Assembly: GCA_031769625.1 (NCBI GenBank)
Contig: JAUIMM010002560.1
Location: 310,001 to 374,000 of the forward strand
Reading direction: 5' to 3'
Length of the DNA stretch: 64,000 nt
DNA from: Taudactylus pleione
Lineage: Eukaryota; Chordata; Amphibia; Anura; Myobatrachidae
The translations under genes and the position numbers were made by a program. Within the stretch, counting starts at the first letter, position 1. The number at the start of each line of letters is the position of its first letter. Positions 36,336 through 47,019 of this stretch are shown piece after piece. The notes below the pieces were generated by a model. That model did no database searches, was not told the origin of the DNA, and saw only the letters and a list, made by a program, of their open reading frames with translations.

Positions 36336-39300
36336 TCACTTTGTTACACAGGAAGACCCCTCCCCCGAGGAACCTTCCTGCTTACAAGGCACCCCAGAAG
36401 TGATACCTTCACCAGACGATGACACAACCATACACTCACCCTCCACCACATCCACACCATCCCCAAGAGGCACAGCACCCGCAGTTGGTTCACCCGGCCC
36501 ATCGGCCCCAACCGCAGACACCAACCCCACCTCAACAATACCCTGCCTGTCCCCACCAGTCAGGGAAACAAAAGCAGGATCAGGGTCAGGATCTGGCAGT
36601 TTTGGATCCACCAAGATGACCGGAGCTTCCTGACTTGGAGGTATCATCTCCAAAGAATCTCCCAAAATAACAGACTCAGGGGTTTCCTCCACTATGTCTG
36701 CTCCGGCAGAAAACACTCCAACCTCCTCCATCTTCCCTAACCCCTTTCCTTCACCACTTGACCCTGTCAATCCCAGATTTGACAGGTCCCACTCCAGCTT
36801 ACCACCCTGTTCCACATTCTTTGATTTTACCGTAACCTTACCCCCTCTTCTCCTGTTTTTCGCTTTGGCACCTTCCGCAGCTTCCCCAAAGGTATTTTTC
36901 CTACTGACCTTCTTTCTCACCTCAGAAGGCCGAGCAACCTGAACCAAATCACCACTTTCCTGTCTTACTATCTCCCCCCCCTTCTCCGCTACCTCCTCCT
37001 CCTCGTCATCTGCCACAGAGAATGTAAAGCGATTTGAAAGCTGGACAACATCCTCCCTTTGCCCTACCCTCCTCTTCCTATTTGACTTCACAACTGTAAA
37101 GGAAGATTCTCCCCTCTCTACCGGCACCTCCTTCTGGATTTTGGCAGCTTCCAGCACATCTTTTCCACTACCTACTTCCTCACCCTCCTCAATGTCACTC
37201 AGACTAGCCCCTCTCGTTGGAGGTTCTATGACCACCGGCAAACTCCCAATAGCACTTTCCTCATTGTGCGATGCCAAGGGGCAGCGGCTATAAGGATGAC
37301 CGATACACCCACAGAGATTACACTTCACCACATCACAATCTCTAGAGAGGTGACCCAACTCGCCACACATGGCACACTTGACCTCAGGGCAATTGTTAGA
37401 AAAATGCCTAAAGCTGCCACAACGATGACAGACTCTTGGCTGACCGGGGTAGAAAGCCTGGATCTTATCTCGGCCAATAAAAGCTGCTGCCGGAATATGC
37501 TTTGTCTCTATACCTACCCTGTTTAGCCTGACAAAGACAGAATAAGCTCCACCCCACACTCCCTTTGTGTAGTCAATTTTCTCCAGGCACGTGGACAATA
37601 CTGTACAAAAGCGGGATAACCAGAAAAGGATGTCCTGTACTGGGAGGCTCTCATTTCTCACCAGGATAGTGACTTTAACCCTATCCTGGCGAGAGACCAT
37701 TTGAGACCTGTAATTACTAAAGGGTGTCACACCCTTCTTCTCCTCCCACCTGGACGCAAATGCCTGTAACCCCCGCAGAGTCTGAAAACTCAGATCATAC
37801 TCCGGGGTTCTGATGGGGTGAATGCAGGCAAAGAGGTCTATGGGTGAGAATCCCAAGGAGAAAACCATCTCTAGAAAAACACCCTTACTTGGCGGGTCCC
37901 CTTCAGCTACCCACTTTAGCTGCACCACATTCCGCCTTCTTATCGGGGTACCACCACCAATACCACTCCCACCACCATCACCACTGGTAGCGGCATTAGG
38001 AATCCTTGGTGCCCCTCCACCAGACACTATTGTCGCATAAGACTTGGGCATAGGCTGGCCCATACTTTCCAGTCTCGAATTATTTTCAGCAATCAATTCA
38101 ATTGCTGCATGGATCCTCTCAGGCCCCCCTATTCCCCCATACAGTGAGTCTGCTACTTTTAATTGTTCCTCCGACAAAGTGGACCTGTCCAGAGGGGGCA
38201 GACCCTGTACCAGGCTAGCACCTGCCCTCAGTACCGGAGCCCCTGGGACAACAGCTGTGGCCCTGTTAACATCTGCCTCCACCCTGTCAGCAATCTGCAA
38301 CATTTCTGCATCAAGGGAGTCATTCCCACAGTCAGCCGCTACCACCCTCCTCCCAACAGCTGGCAAATCAGTACCGGGCGCCAGCATAATACCGGCAGGC
38401 ATGACACACTCACCGGATCCAACAGCAGTGTTCCCGATCACCGTGGGAACCACGGCCACGTCCCCATCCACCAGTCGCCGGGGAGCTTCCTCCAACTCCA
38501 TGGCTCCGTCAGCAGCAATCTCCAAAGGCACTTCCGCCCTGCCACCGTGAAGCGCATCGTGAGCCGCATCGTGACCTGCAGAGAGCCGGGTCCCCGCAGT
38601 CATCTTCCGGACTCTGTGGATTAACTCCTTCGGGCCCGCAACAGCCGCTGAGACACCCACCATGTCTTCCGACATGATCTCCGCGCCGCCTCCTTCCCCG
38701 ATCTCGTCGTCTCCGACCTCCATCGGCGCCATCTTGGGACCCGAAATAGCCTGTTTCTGCAGACTCGATTCCCAAAACGCCTCTGAAGACTCCTCCATCC
38801 TCGCTGGGGCTGCCACCGGGCCCGCCAGGCTCAGCAGATAGAGTACTCTGCCCTTGTACTTGGCCCGCTTCTCCGCCAGCATCAGGAGCTCATCTTTGAT
38901 GATCAGCCTCCCCTCGTTCGTGGATGTCAGGAATTTCTTTTTCTTGGAGGCAATCCGAGCAGACACCCGACCAGCCTCCTTTCTCAAAGCCGCAACATCC
39001 ATAGCCAGGAACGTCTCCTGTTCAGCGGCAGCGGCAGCGGCAGCAGCGGCGGCGGCAGCAGCAGCAGCGGCCCCGTCTCCCTCGGAATCAGACTCCTGGG
39101 AATCTTCCTCCAGGAGACGCTGAGCATCGGGACAGATCTCCTCCTCCATCTCCGTCTCTGTCTCCGCACAAAAGGTAAGCAGACCCGGGGGAACTGGCTC
39201 TACTCCTGGGGTTGCTTCACTCCCAGGGGAGCTTACCACCATCTCACACCCTAGAGTTAAGTCCTCACTCATAGGGGAGCACTGCGTTAGCCTGCACCCT

Positions 39301-39491
39301 GAAGTTAAATCACCACTCACAGGGGGGGCCATGCAGCATGGGGTCCAAAGTCCGGCTCTCACCATCTTCCACGGCCACATCCAGCCGGGAGAGCACCACC
39401 ACCGGTCGGCCAGTACTTCCAGCAGGCCCTCCACCACCTCCAGGATCCGGGCCCTCAGAGACTTCCAGGACCCCGGGATCTCCTCCACCAT
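36336..39491 (-). CDS. LINE ORF1, gag-like nucleic-acid-binding protein with three CCHC zinc knuckles
   Basis: ORF1 protein of the retrotransposon, expected to bind the element RNA and form the ribonucleoprotein particle. I start at the first ATG (39491; 1051 aa). The frame is open back to at least 39551, but that codon is TTG, so a start there is unlikely in a eukaryote; a later ATG is also possible. From the N terminus: a weak 16-residue twofold repeat (~59-90), a run of 16 alanines (141-156), a charged, probably helical segment (~164-220), an acidic low-complexity middle, a globular region (~520-670) like the RNA-binding part of Tx1 ORF1 and ZCCHC3-like proteins, then three CX2CX4HX4C knuckles at 688-701, 706-719 and 724-737. 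The C-terminal third is acidic and rich in Ser, Glu and Lys. There is no internal stop or frameshift. ORF2 begins about 36 bp after its stop. Confidence 0.88.
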   Translation of the reverse strand: MVEEIPGSWKSLRARILEVVEGLLEVLADRWWCSPGWMWPWKMVRAGLWTPCCMAPPVSGDLTSGCRLTQCSPMSEDLTLGCEMVVSSPGSEATPGVEPVPPGLLTFCAETETEMEEEICPDAQRLLEEDSQESDSEGDGAAAAAAAAAAAAAAAAEQETFLAMDVAALRKEAGRVSARIASKKKKFLTSTNEGRLIIKDELLMLAEKRAKYKGRVLYLLSLAGPVAAPARMEESSEAFWESSLQKQAISGPKMAPMEVGDDEIGEGGGAEIMSEDMVGVSAAVAGPKELIHRVRKMTAGTRLSAGHDAAHDALHGGRAEVPLEIAADGAMELEEAPRRLVDGDVAVVPTVIGNTAVGSGECVMPAGIMLAPGTDLPAVGRRVVAADCGNDSLDAEMLQIADRVEADVNRATAVVPGAPVLRAGASLVQGLPPLDRSTLSEEQLKVADSLYGGIGGPERIHAAIELIAENNSRLESMGQPMPKSYATIVSGGGAPRIPNAATSGDGGGSGIGGGTPIRRRNVVQLKWVAEGDPPSKGVFLEMVFSLGFSPIDLFACIHPIRTPEYDLSFQTLRGLQAFASRWEEKKGVTPFSNYRSQMVSRQDRVKVTILVRNESLPVQDILFWLSRFCTVLSTCLEKIDYTKGVWGGAYSVFVRLNRVGIETKHIPAAAFIGRDKIQAFYPGQPRVCHRCGSFRHFSNNCPEVKCAMCGELGHLSRDCDVVKCNLCGCIGHPYSRCPLASHNEESAIGSLPVVIEPPTRGASLSDIEEGEEVGSGKDVLEAAKIQKEVPVERGESSFTVVKSNRKRRVGQREDVVQLSNRFTFSVADDEEEEVAEKGGEIVRQESGDLVQVARPSEVRKKVSRKNTFGEAAEGAKAKNRRRGGKVTVKSKNVEQGGKLEWDLSNLGLTGSSGEGKGLGKMEEVGVFSAGADIVEETPESVILGDSLEMIPPSQEAPVILVDPKLPDPDPDPAFVSLTGGDRQGIVEVGLVSAVGADGPGEPTAGAVPLGDGVDVVEGECMVVSSSGEGITSGVPCKQEGSSGEGSSCVTK
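39024..39071 (-). repeat. GCN-type triplet run coding for 16 alanines in ORF1
   Basis: The plus strand shows a mixture of 'gca', 'gcg' and 'gcc' triplets, 16 in a row, read on the minus strand as alanine codons. The codons are mixed, and the run is likely variable in length between copies of the element. Confidence 0.9.
39226..39321 (-). repeat. Two 48-bp direct repeats in the ORF1 N-terminal region
   Basis: Two adjacent segments begin with 'ggggagc' (39226 and 39274) and share an 'accct.agttaa.tc..cactca' pattern. The period of 48 bp keeps the reading frame and gives a diverged 16-residue repeat (VSGDLTSGC and MSEDLTLGC). It could be a remnant of a repeated promoter-like 5' region. Confidence 0.6.
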
Positions 39492-39601
39492 CTCCCGGCA
39501 GGCCCTCCATCCTCCCTGGGGAGGGACACTCCAGACAGTCCCTGGCTGCAAATCACTTCCAGAGGCCTAAGAGCTGAATCACAGGCGACCTCTAGGGGCG
39601 A
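39492..39601 (-). other. 5' leader of the LINE
   Basis: This is sequence between the satellite junction and the first ATG of ORF1. It is open in the ORF1 frame at least to 39551. Only ~110 bp remain, which is short for a LINE 5' UTR with an internal promoter. Either the element is slightly 5'-truncated or the real ORF1 start is further in. No promoter motif is recognised. Confidence 0.5.
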
Positions 39602-42600
39602 GGTCTTCAACACATCCAGTGAAATTTTGAGCTGTCTGCGTTTGCTACAAGAGGAGATATCACAAAGAATGTGCTTTTGTTGTTTCCATTGGTTTCAATG
39701 CATTTTGGCCTAAGACGAGCATTTGCTGTTTTCTCTTAAATGCAGCTTGGGAGAAAAACCATTTCACATCACGTTTGTGGGTCTTGGTCTTCAACACATT
39801 CTGTGAAATTTTGAGCTGTCTGTGCTTGCTACAAGAGGAGATATCACAAAGTATGCACTTTTGTTGTTTCCATTGGTTTCAATGCATTTTGGCCTAAGAC
39901 GAGCATTTGCTGTTTTCTCTTAAACGCAACATGGGAGAAAAACCATTTCACATCACATTTGTGGGTGTTGGTCTTAAACACAATCTGTGAAATTTTGAGC
40001 TGTCTGTGTTTGCTACAAGAGGAGATATCACAAAGAATGCGCTTTTGTTGTTTCCATTGGTTTCAATGCATTTTGGCCTAAAACGAGCATTTGCTGTTTT
40101 CTCTTAAATGCAACATGGGAGAAAAAGCATTTCACATAACATTTGTGGGTCTTGGTCTTCAACACATTCTGTGAAATGTTGAGCTGTCTGTGTTTGCTAC
40201 AAGAGGAGATATCGCAAAGAATGTGCTTTTGTTGTTTCCATTGGTTTCAATGCATTTTGGCCTAAAACGAGCATTTGCTGTTTTCTCTTAAATGCAACAT
40301 TAGAGAAACACCATTTCACATCACATTTGTGGGTCTTGGTCTTCAACACATTCTGTGAAATTTTGAGCTGTCTGTGTTTGATACAAGAGAAGATATCGCG
40401 AAGTATGGGTTTTTGCTGTTTCCATTGGTTTCAATGCATTTTGGCCTAAAACGAGCATTTCCTGTTTTCTCTTAAACACAACATGGGAGAAAAACCATTT
40501 CACATCACATTTGTGGGTCTTGGTCTTCAACACAATCTGTGAAATTTTGAGCTGTCTGTGTTTGCTACAAGAGGAGATATCACAAAGAATGTGCTTTTGT
40601 TGTTTCCATTGGTTTCAATGCATTTTGGCCTAAAACGAGCATTTGCTGTTTTCTCTTAAATGCAGCTTGGGAGAAAAACCATTTCACATCACGTTTTTGT
40701 GGGTCTTTGTCTTCAACACACTCTGTGAAATTTTGAGCTGTCTGTGTTTGCTACAAGAGGAGATAACACAAGGTATGCACTTTTGTTGTTTCCATTGGTT
40801 TCAATGCATTTTGGCCTAAGACGAGCATTTGCTGTTTTCTCTTAAACGCAACATTAGAGAAACACCATTTCACATCACATTTGTGGGTCTTGGTCTTCAA
40901 CACATTCTGTGAAATTTTGAGCTGTCTGTGTTTGATACAAGAGGAGATATCGCAAAGTAAGTGTTTTTGCTGTTTCCATTGGTTTCAATGCATTTTGGCC
41001 TAAAACGAGCATTTGCTGTTTTCTCTTAAATGCAGCTTGGGAGAAAAACCATTTCACATCACGTTTGTGGGTCTTGGTCTTCAACACATTCTGTGAAATT
41101 TTGAGCTGTCTGTGCTTGCTACAAGAGGAGATATCACAAGGTATGCACTTTTGTTGTTTCCATTGGTTTCAATGCATTGTGGCCTAAAACGAGCATTTGC
41201 TGTTTTCACTTAAATGCAGCATGGGAGAAAAACCATTTCACATCACGTTTGTGGGTCTTGGTCTTCAACACATTCTGTGAAATTTTGAGCTGTCTGTGTT
41301 TGCTACAAGAGGAGATATCACAAAGTATGCGCATTTGTTGTTTCCATTGGTTTCAATGCATTTTGGCCTAAGATGAGCATTTGCTGTTTTCTCTTAAACG
41401 CAACATGGGAGAAAAACCATTTCACATCAGATTTGTGGGTCTTTGTCTTCAACACACTCTGTGAAATTTTGAGCTGTCTGTGCTTGCTACAAGAGGAGAT
41501 ATCACAAAGTATGCACTTTTGTTGTTTCCATTGGTTTCAATGCATTTTGGCCTAAAACGAGCATTTGCTGTTTTCTCTTAAATGCAGCATGGGAGAAAAT
41601 CAATTTCACATCAGGTTTGTGGGTCTTGGTCTTCAACACATTCTGTGAAATTTTGAGCTGTCTGTGTTTGCTACAAGAGGAGATATCACAAAGTATGCGC
41701 ATTTGTTGTTTCCATTGGTTTCAATGCATTTTGGCCTAAATCGAGCATTTGCTGTTTTCTCTTAAACGCAGCATGGGAGAAAAACAATTTCACATCACAT
41801 TTGTGGGTCTTGGTCTTCAACACAATCTGTGAAATTTTGAGCTGTCTGTGCTTGCTACAAGATTAGATATCACAAAGAATGCGCTTTTGTTGTTTCCATT
41901 GGTTTCAATGCATATTGGCCTAAAACGAGCATTTGCTGTTTTCTCTTAAATGCAACATTAGAGAAACACCATTTCACATCACATTTGTGGGTGTTGGTCT
42001 TAAACACAATCTGTGAAATTTTGAGCTGTCTGTGTTTGCTACAAGAGGAGATATCACAAAGAATGCGCTTTTGTTGTTTCCATTGGTTTCAAAGCATTTT
42101 GGCCTAAAACGAGCATTTGCTGTTTTCTCTTAAATGCAACATGGGAGAAAAACCATTTCACATCACATTTGTGGGTCTTGGTCTTCAACACATTCTGTGA
42201 AATGTTGAGCAGTCTGTGTTTGCTACAAGAGGAGATATCGCAAAGAATGCGCTTTTGTTCTTTCCATTGGTTTCAATGCATTTTGGCCTAAAACGAGCAT
42301 TTGCTGTTTTCTCTTAAATGCAACATTAGAGAAACACCATTTCACATCACATTTGTGGGTCTTGGTCTTCAACACATTCTGTGAAATTTTGAGCTGTCTG
42401 TGTTTGATACAAGAGAAGATATCGCGAAGTATGGGTTTTTGCTGTTTCCATTGGTTTCAATGCATTTTGGCCTAAAACGAGCATTTCCTGTTTTCTCTTA
42501 AACACAACATGGGAGAAAAACCATTTCACATCACATTTGTGGGTCTTGGTCTTCAACACAATCTGTGAAATTTTGAGCTGTCTGTGTTTGCTACAAGAGG

Positions 42601-43556
42601 AGATATCACAAAGAATGTGCTTTTGTTGTTTCCATTGGTTTCAATGCATTTTGGCCTAAAACGAGCATTTGCTGTTTTCTCTTAAATGCAGCATGGGAGA
42701 AAAACAATTTCACATCAGGTTTGTGGGTCTTGGTCTTCAACACATTATGTGAAATTTTGAGCTGTCTGTGTTTGCTACAAGAGGAGATATCACAAAGTAT
42801 GCGCATTTGTTGTTTCCATTGGTTTCAATGCATTTTGGCCTAAAACGAGCATTTGCTGTTTTCTCTTAAATGCAACATTAGAGAAACACCATTTCACATC
42901 ACATTTGTGGGTCTTGGTCTTCAACACATTCTGTGAAATTTTGAGCTGTCTGTGTTTGATACAAGAGGAGATATCGCGAAGTATGGGTTTTTGCTGTTCC
43001 ATTGGTTTCAATGCATTTTGGCCTAAAACGAGCATTTGCTGTTTTCTCTTAAACACAACATGGGAGAAAAACCATTTCACATCACATTTGTGGGTCTTGG
43101 TCTTCAACACAATCTGTGAAATTTTGAGCTGTCTGTGTTTGCTACAAGAGGAGATATCACAAAGAATGTGCTTTTGTTGTTTCCATTGGTTTCAATGCAT
43201 TTTGGCCTAAGACGAGCATTTGCTGTTTTCTCTTAAATGCAGCTTGGGAGAAAAACCATTTCACATCACATTTGTGGGTCTTGGTCTTCAACACATTCTG
43301 TGAAATTTTGAGCTGTCTGTGCTTGCTACAAGAGGAGATATCACAAAGTATGCACTTTTGTTGTTTCCATTGGTTTCAATGCATTTTGGCCTAAGACGAG
43401 CATTTGCTGTTTTCTCTTAAACGCAACATGGGAGAAAAACCATTTCACATCAAATTTGTGGGTGTTGGTCTTAAACACAATCTGTGAAATTTTGAGCTGT
43501 CTGTGTTTGCTACAACAGGAGATATCACAAAGAATGCGCTTTTGTTGTTTCCATTG

Positions 43557-43564
43557 GTTTCAAT
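43557..43564. repeat. Target-site duplication, left copy
   Basis: 'gtttcaat' directly precedes the MITE and matches 43716-43723. One copy belongs to the normal satellite block 'ttggtttcaatg'. Confidence 0.88.
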
Positions 43565-43715
43565 TAGGGATGTGCAGGCTCGGTTCTACTCGGTTCCGTT
43601 CGGTTCTTTTTACCGAATCTTATTGGCTATCCAAAACTCGTGACAGCTGAAACCCAATAAGATCCGGTAAAAAGAACCGAACGGAACCGAGTAGAACCGA
43701 GCCAGCACATCCCTA
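43565..43715. mobile_element. hAT-like MITE with 62-bp terminal inverted repeats
   Basis: A 151-bp insert breaks a satellite monomer. Its ends are 'tagggatgtgc' and 'gcacatcccta'. The inverted repeats, 43565-43626 and 43654-43715, pair over 62 bp with two mismatches (positions 12 and 52), leaving a 27-bp loop. The 8-bp direct repeat 'gtttcaat' flanks it on both sides. An 8-bp duplication and TAGGG-type ends fit the hAT superfamily. It has no coding capacity, so it would have depended on a transposase made elsewhere. Repeated 'cggttc' steps lie inside the arms. Single-stranded, it would fold into a long hairpin. Confidence 0.9.
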
Positions 43716-43723
43716 GTTTCAAT
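43716..43723. repeat. Target-site duplication, right copy
   Basis: 'gtttcaat' directly follows the MITE. The satellite then continues with 'gaattttggcc' in place of the usual 'gcattttggcc'. Confidence 0.88.
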
Positions 43724-43829
43724 GAATTTTGGCCTAAAACGAGCATTTGCTGTTTTCTCTTAAATGCAACATGGGAGAAAAAGCATTTCACATCACATTT
43801 GTGGGTCTTGGTCTTCAACACATTCTGTG

Positions 43830-46800
43830 AAATTTTGAGCTGTCTGTGTTTGATACAAGAGGAGATATCACAAAGTATACACTTTTGTTGTTTCCATTGG
43901 TTTCAATGCATTTTGGCCTAAAAGGAGCATTTGCTTTTTTCTCTTAAATGCAGCATGGGAGAAAAACCATTTCACATCAGGTTTGTGGGTCTTGGTCTTC
44001 AACACATTCTGTGAAATTTTGAGCTGTCTGTGTTTGATACAAGAGGAGGTATCACAAAGTATGCGCATTTGTTGTTTCCATTGGTTTCAATGCATTTTGG
44101 CCTAAAACGAGCATTTGCTGTTTTCTCTTAAATGCAACATGGGAGAAAAACAATTTCACATCACATTTGTGGGTCTTGGTCTTCAACACAATCTGTGAAA
44201 TTTTGAGCTGTCTGTGCTTGCTACAAGAGGAGATATCGCGAAGTATGCGCTTTAGTTGTTTCCATTGGTTTCAATGCATTTTGGCCTAAGACGAGCATTT
44301 GCTGTTTTCTCTTAAACGCAACATGGGAGAAAAACAATTTCACATCACATTTGTGGGTGTTGGTCTTAAACACAATCTGTGAAATTTTGAGCTGTCTGTG
44401 TTTGCTACAAGAGGAGATATCACAAAGAATGCACTTTTGTTGTTTCTATTGGTTTCAATGCATTTTGGCCTAAAACGAGCATTTGCTGCTTTCTCTTAAA
44501 TGCAACATGGGAGAAAAAGCATTTCACATTACATTTGTGGGTCTTGGTCTTCAACACATTCTGTGAAATTTTGAGCTGTCTGTATTTGCTACAAGAGGAG
44601 ATATCGCAAAGAATGCGCTTTTTTTGTTTCCATTGGTTTCAATGCATTTTGGCCTAAAACGAGCATTTGCTGTTTTCTCTTAAATGCAACATCAGAGAAA
44701 CACCATTTCACATCACATTTGTGGGTCTTGGTCTTCAACAGATCTGGTGAAATTTTGAGCTGTCTGTGTTTGATACAAGAGGAGATATCGCGAAGTATGG
44801 GTTTTTGCTGTTTCCATTGGTTTCAATGCATTTTGGCCTAAAACGAGCATTTGCTGTTTTCTCTTAAACACAACATGGGAGAAAAACCATTTCACATCAC
44901 ATTTGTGGGTCTTGGTCTTCAACACAATCTGTGAAATTTTGAGCTGTCTGTGTTTGCTACAAGAGGAGATATCACAAAGAATGTGCTTTTGTTGTTTCCA
45001 TTGGTTTCAATGCATTTTGGCCTAAAACGAGCATTTGCTGTTTTCTCTTAAATGCAGCTTGGGAGAAAAACCATTTCACATCACGTTTGTGGGTCTTGGT
45101 CTTCAACACACTCTGTGAAATTTTGAGCTGTCTGTGCTTGCTACAAGAGGAGATATCACAAAGTATGCACTTTTGTTGTTTCCATTGGTTTCAAAGCATT
45201 TTGGCCTAAAACGAGCATTTGCTGTTTTCTCTTAAATGCAGCATGGGAGAAAAACAATTTCACATCAGGTTTGTGGGTCTTGGTCTTCAACACATTCTGT
45301 GAAATTTTGAGCTGTCTGTGTTTGCTACAAGAGGAGATATCACAAAGTATGCGCATTTGTTGTTTCCATTGGTTTCAATGCATTTTGGCCTAAAACGAGC
45401 ATTTGCTGTTTTCTCTTAAACGCAACATGGGAGAAAAACAATTTCACATCACATTTGTTGGTCTTGGTCTTCAACACAATCTGTGAAATTTTGAGCTGTC
45501 TGTGCTTGCTACAAGATTAGATATAACAAAGAATGCGCTTTAGTTGTTTCCATTGGTTTCAATGCATATTGGCCTAAAACTAGCATTTGCTGTTTTCTCT
45601 TAAATGCAACATTAGAGAAACACCATTTCACATCACATTTGTGGGTCTTGGTCTTCAACACAATCTGTGAAATTTTGAGCTATCTGTGTTTGCTACAAGA
45701 GGAGATATCACAAAGAATGCGCTTTTGTTGGTTCCATTGGTTTCACTGCATTTTGGCCTAAAACGAGCATTTGCTGTTTTCTCTTAAATGCAATATGGGA
45801 GAAAAAGCATTTCACATCACGTTTGTGGGTCTTGGTCTTCAACACACTCTGTGAAATTTTGAGCAGTCTGTGCTTGCTACAAGAGGAGATATCACAAAGT
45901 ATACACTTTTGTTGTTTCCATTGGTTTCAATGCATTTTGGCCTAAAAGGAGCATTTGCTGTTTTCTCTTAAATGCAGCATGGGAGAAAAACCATTTCACA
46001 TCAGGTTTGTGGGTCTTGGTCTTCAACACATTCTGTGAAATTTTGAGCTGTCTGTGTTTGATACAAGAGGAGATATCACAAAGTATGCGCATTTGTTGTT
46101 TCCATTGGTTTCAATGCATTTTGGCCTAAAACGAGCATTTGCTGTTTTCTCTTAAATGCAACATTGGAGAAAAACAATTTCACATCACATTTGTGGGTCT
46201 TGGTCTTCAACACAATCTGTGAAATTTTGAGCTGTCTGTGCTTGCTACAAGAGGAGATATCACAAAGTATGCGCTTTAGTTGTTTCCATTGGTTTCAATG
46301 CATTTTGGCCTAAGACGAGCATTTGCTGTTTTCTCTTAAACGCAACATGGGAGAAAAACAATTTCACATCACATTTGTGGGTGTTGGTCTTAAACACAAT
46401 CTGTGAAATTTTGAGCTGTCTGTGTTTGCTACAAGATGAGATATCACAAAGAATGCACTTTTGTTGTTTCTATTGGTTTCAATGCATTTTGGCCTAAAAC
46501 GAGCATTTGCTGTTTTCTCTTAAATGCAACATGGGAGAAAAAGCATTTCACATTACATTTGTGGGTCTTGGTCTTCAACACATTCTGTGAAATTTTGAGC
46601 TGTCTGTGTTTGCTACAAGAGGAGATATCGCAAAGAATGCGCTTTTTTTGTTTCCATTGGTTTCAATGCATTTTGGCCTAAAACGAGCATTTGCTGTTTT
46701 CTCTTAAATGCAACATTAGAGAAACACCATTTCACATCACATTTGTGGGTCTTGGTCTTCAACAGATCTGGTGAAATTTTGAGCTGTCTGTGTTTGATAC

Positions 46801-46950
46801 AAGAGGAGATATCGCGAAGTATGGGTTTTTGCTGTTTCCATTGGTTTCAATGCATTTTGGCCTAAAACGAGCATTTGCTGTTTTCTCTTAAACACAACAT
46901 GGGAGAAAAACCATTTCACATCACGTTTGTGGGTCTTGGTCTTCAACACA
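43830..46950. repeat. Eleven-monomer (2024-bp) tandem duplication
   Basis: The 'gtatacacttttg' plus 'aaaaggagc' monomer at ~43880 recurs at ~45900, and the 'cagatctggtg' monomer at ~44736 recurs at ~46760, both 2024 bp (11 x 184) apart. Further copies of the 'gtatacac' monomer at ~47740 and ~51790 are 1840 bp and 4048 bp further on. The MITE at 43565 lies just outside and is not duplicated. Confidence 0.7.
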
Positions 46951-47019
46951 TTCTGTGAAGTTTTGAGCTGTCTGTGCTTTCTACAAGAGGAGATATCACA
47001 AAGTATGCGCTTTTGTTGT

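Larger units (their letters stand above)
32462..39601 (-). mobile_element. Tx1-like (L1 group) non-LTR retrotransposon inserted in the satellite
   Basis: This is the only long stretch without the 184-bp repeat. The satellite stops at unit position 43 (32461) and resumes at unit position 47 (39602), so the insert is about 7140 bp. On the minus strand it reads 5' leader, ORF1 (gag-like, three CCHC knuckles), a ~36-bp gap, ORF2 (APE endonuclease, reverse transcriptase, C-terminal CCHC), and a ~470-bp 3' UTR ending in AATAAA and a short A run. No LTRs are seen. The layout and the ORF1/ORF2 motifs fit the Tx1 branch. No target-site duplication is visible; unit bases 44-46 ('ctt') are missing instead. 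ORF1 is intact and ORF2 has three frame breaks, so the copy is fairly recent but probably not autonomous. Confidence 0.93.

Noticed and set aside
36268..39577. Several plus-strand open frames opposite ORF1 and ORF2, up to 168 codons
   Set aside because: They are shadows of the minus-strand genes in GC-richer sequence, with Pro/Ser/Thr-rich composition and no motif.
43565..43715. tRNA or other structured RNA gene at the hairpin insert
   Set aside because: The flanking 8-bp direct repeat and TAGGG ends fit a transposon, and there is no cloverleaf or RNA polymerase III box that I recognise.
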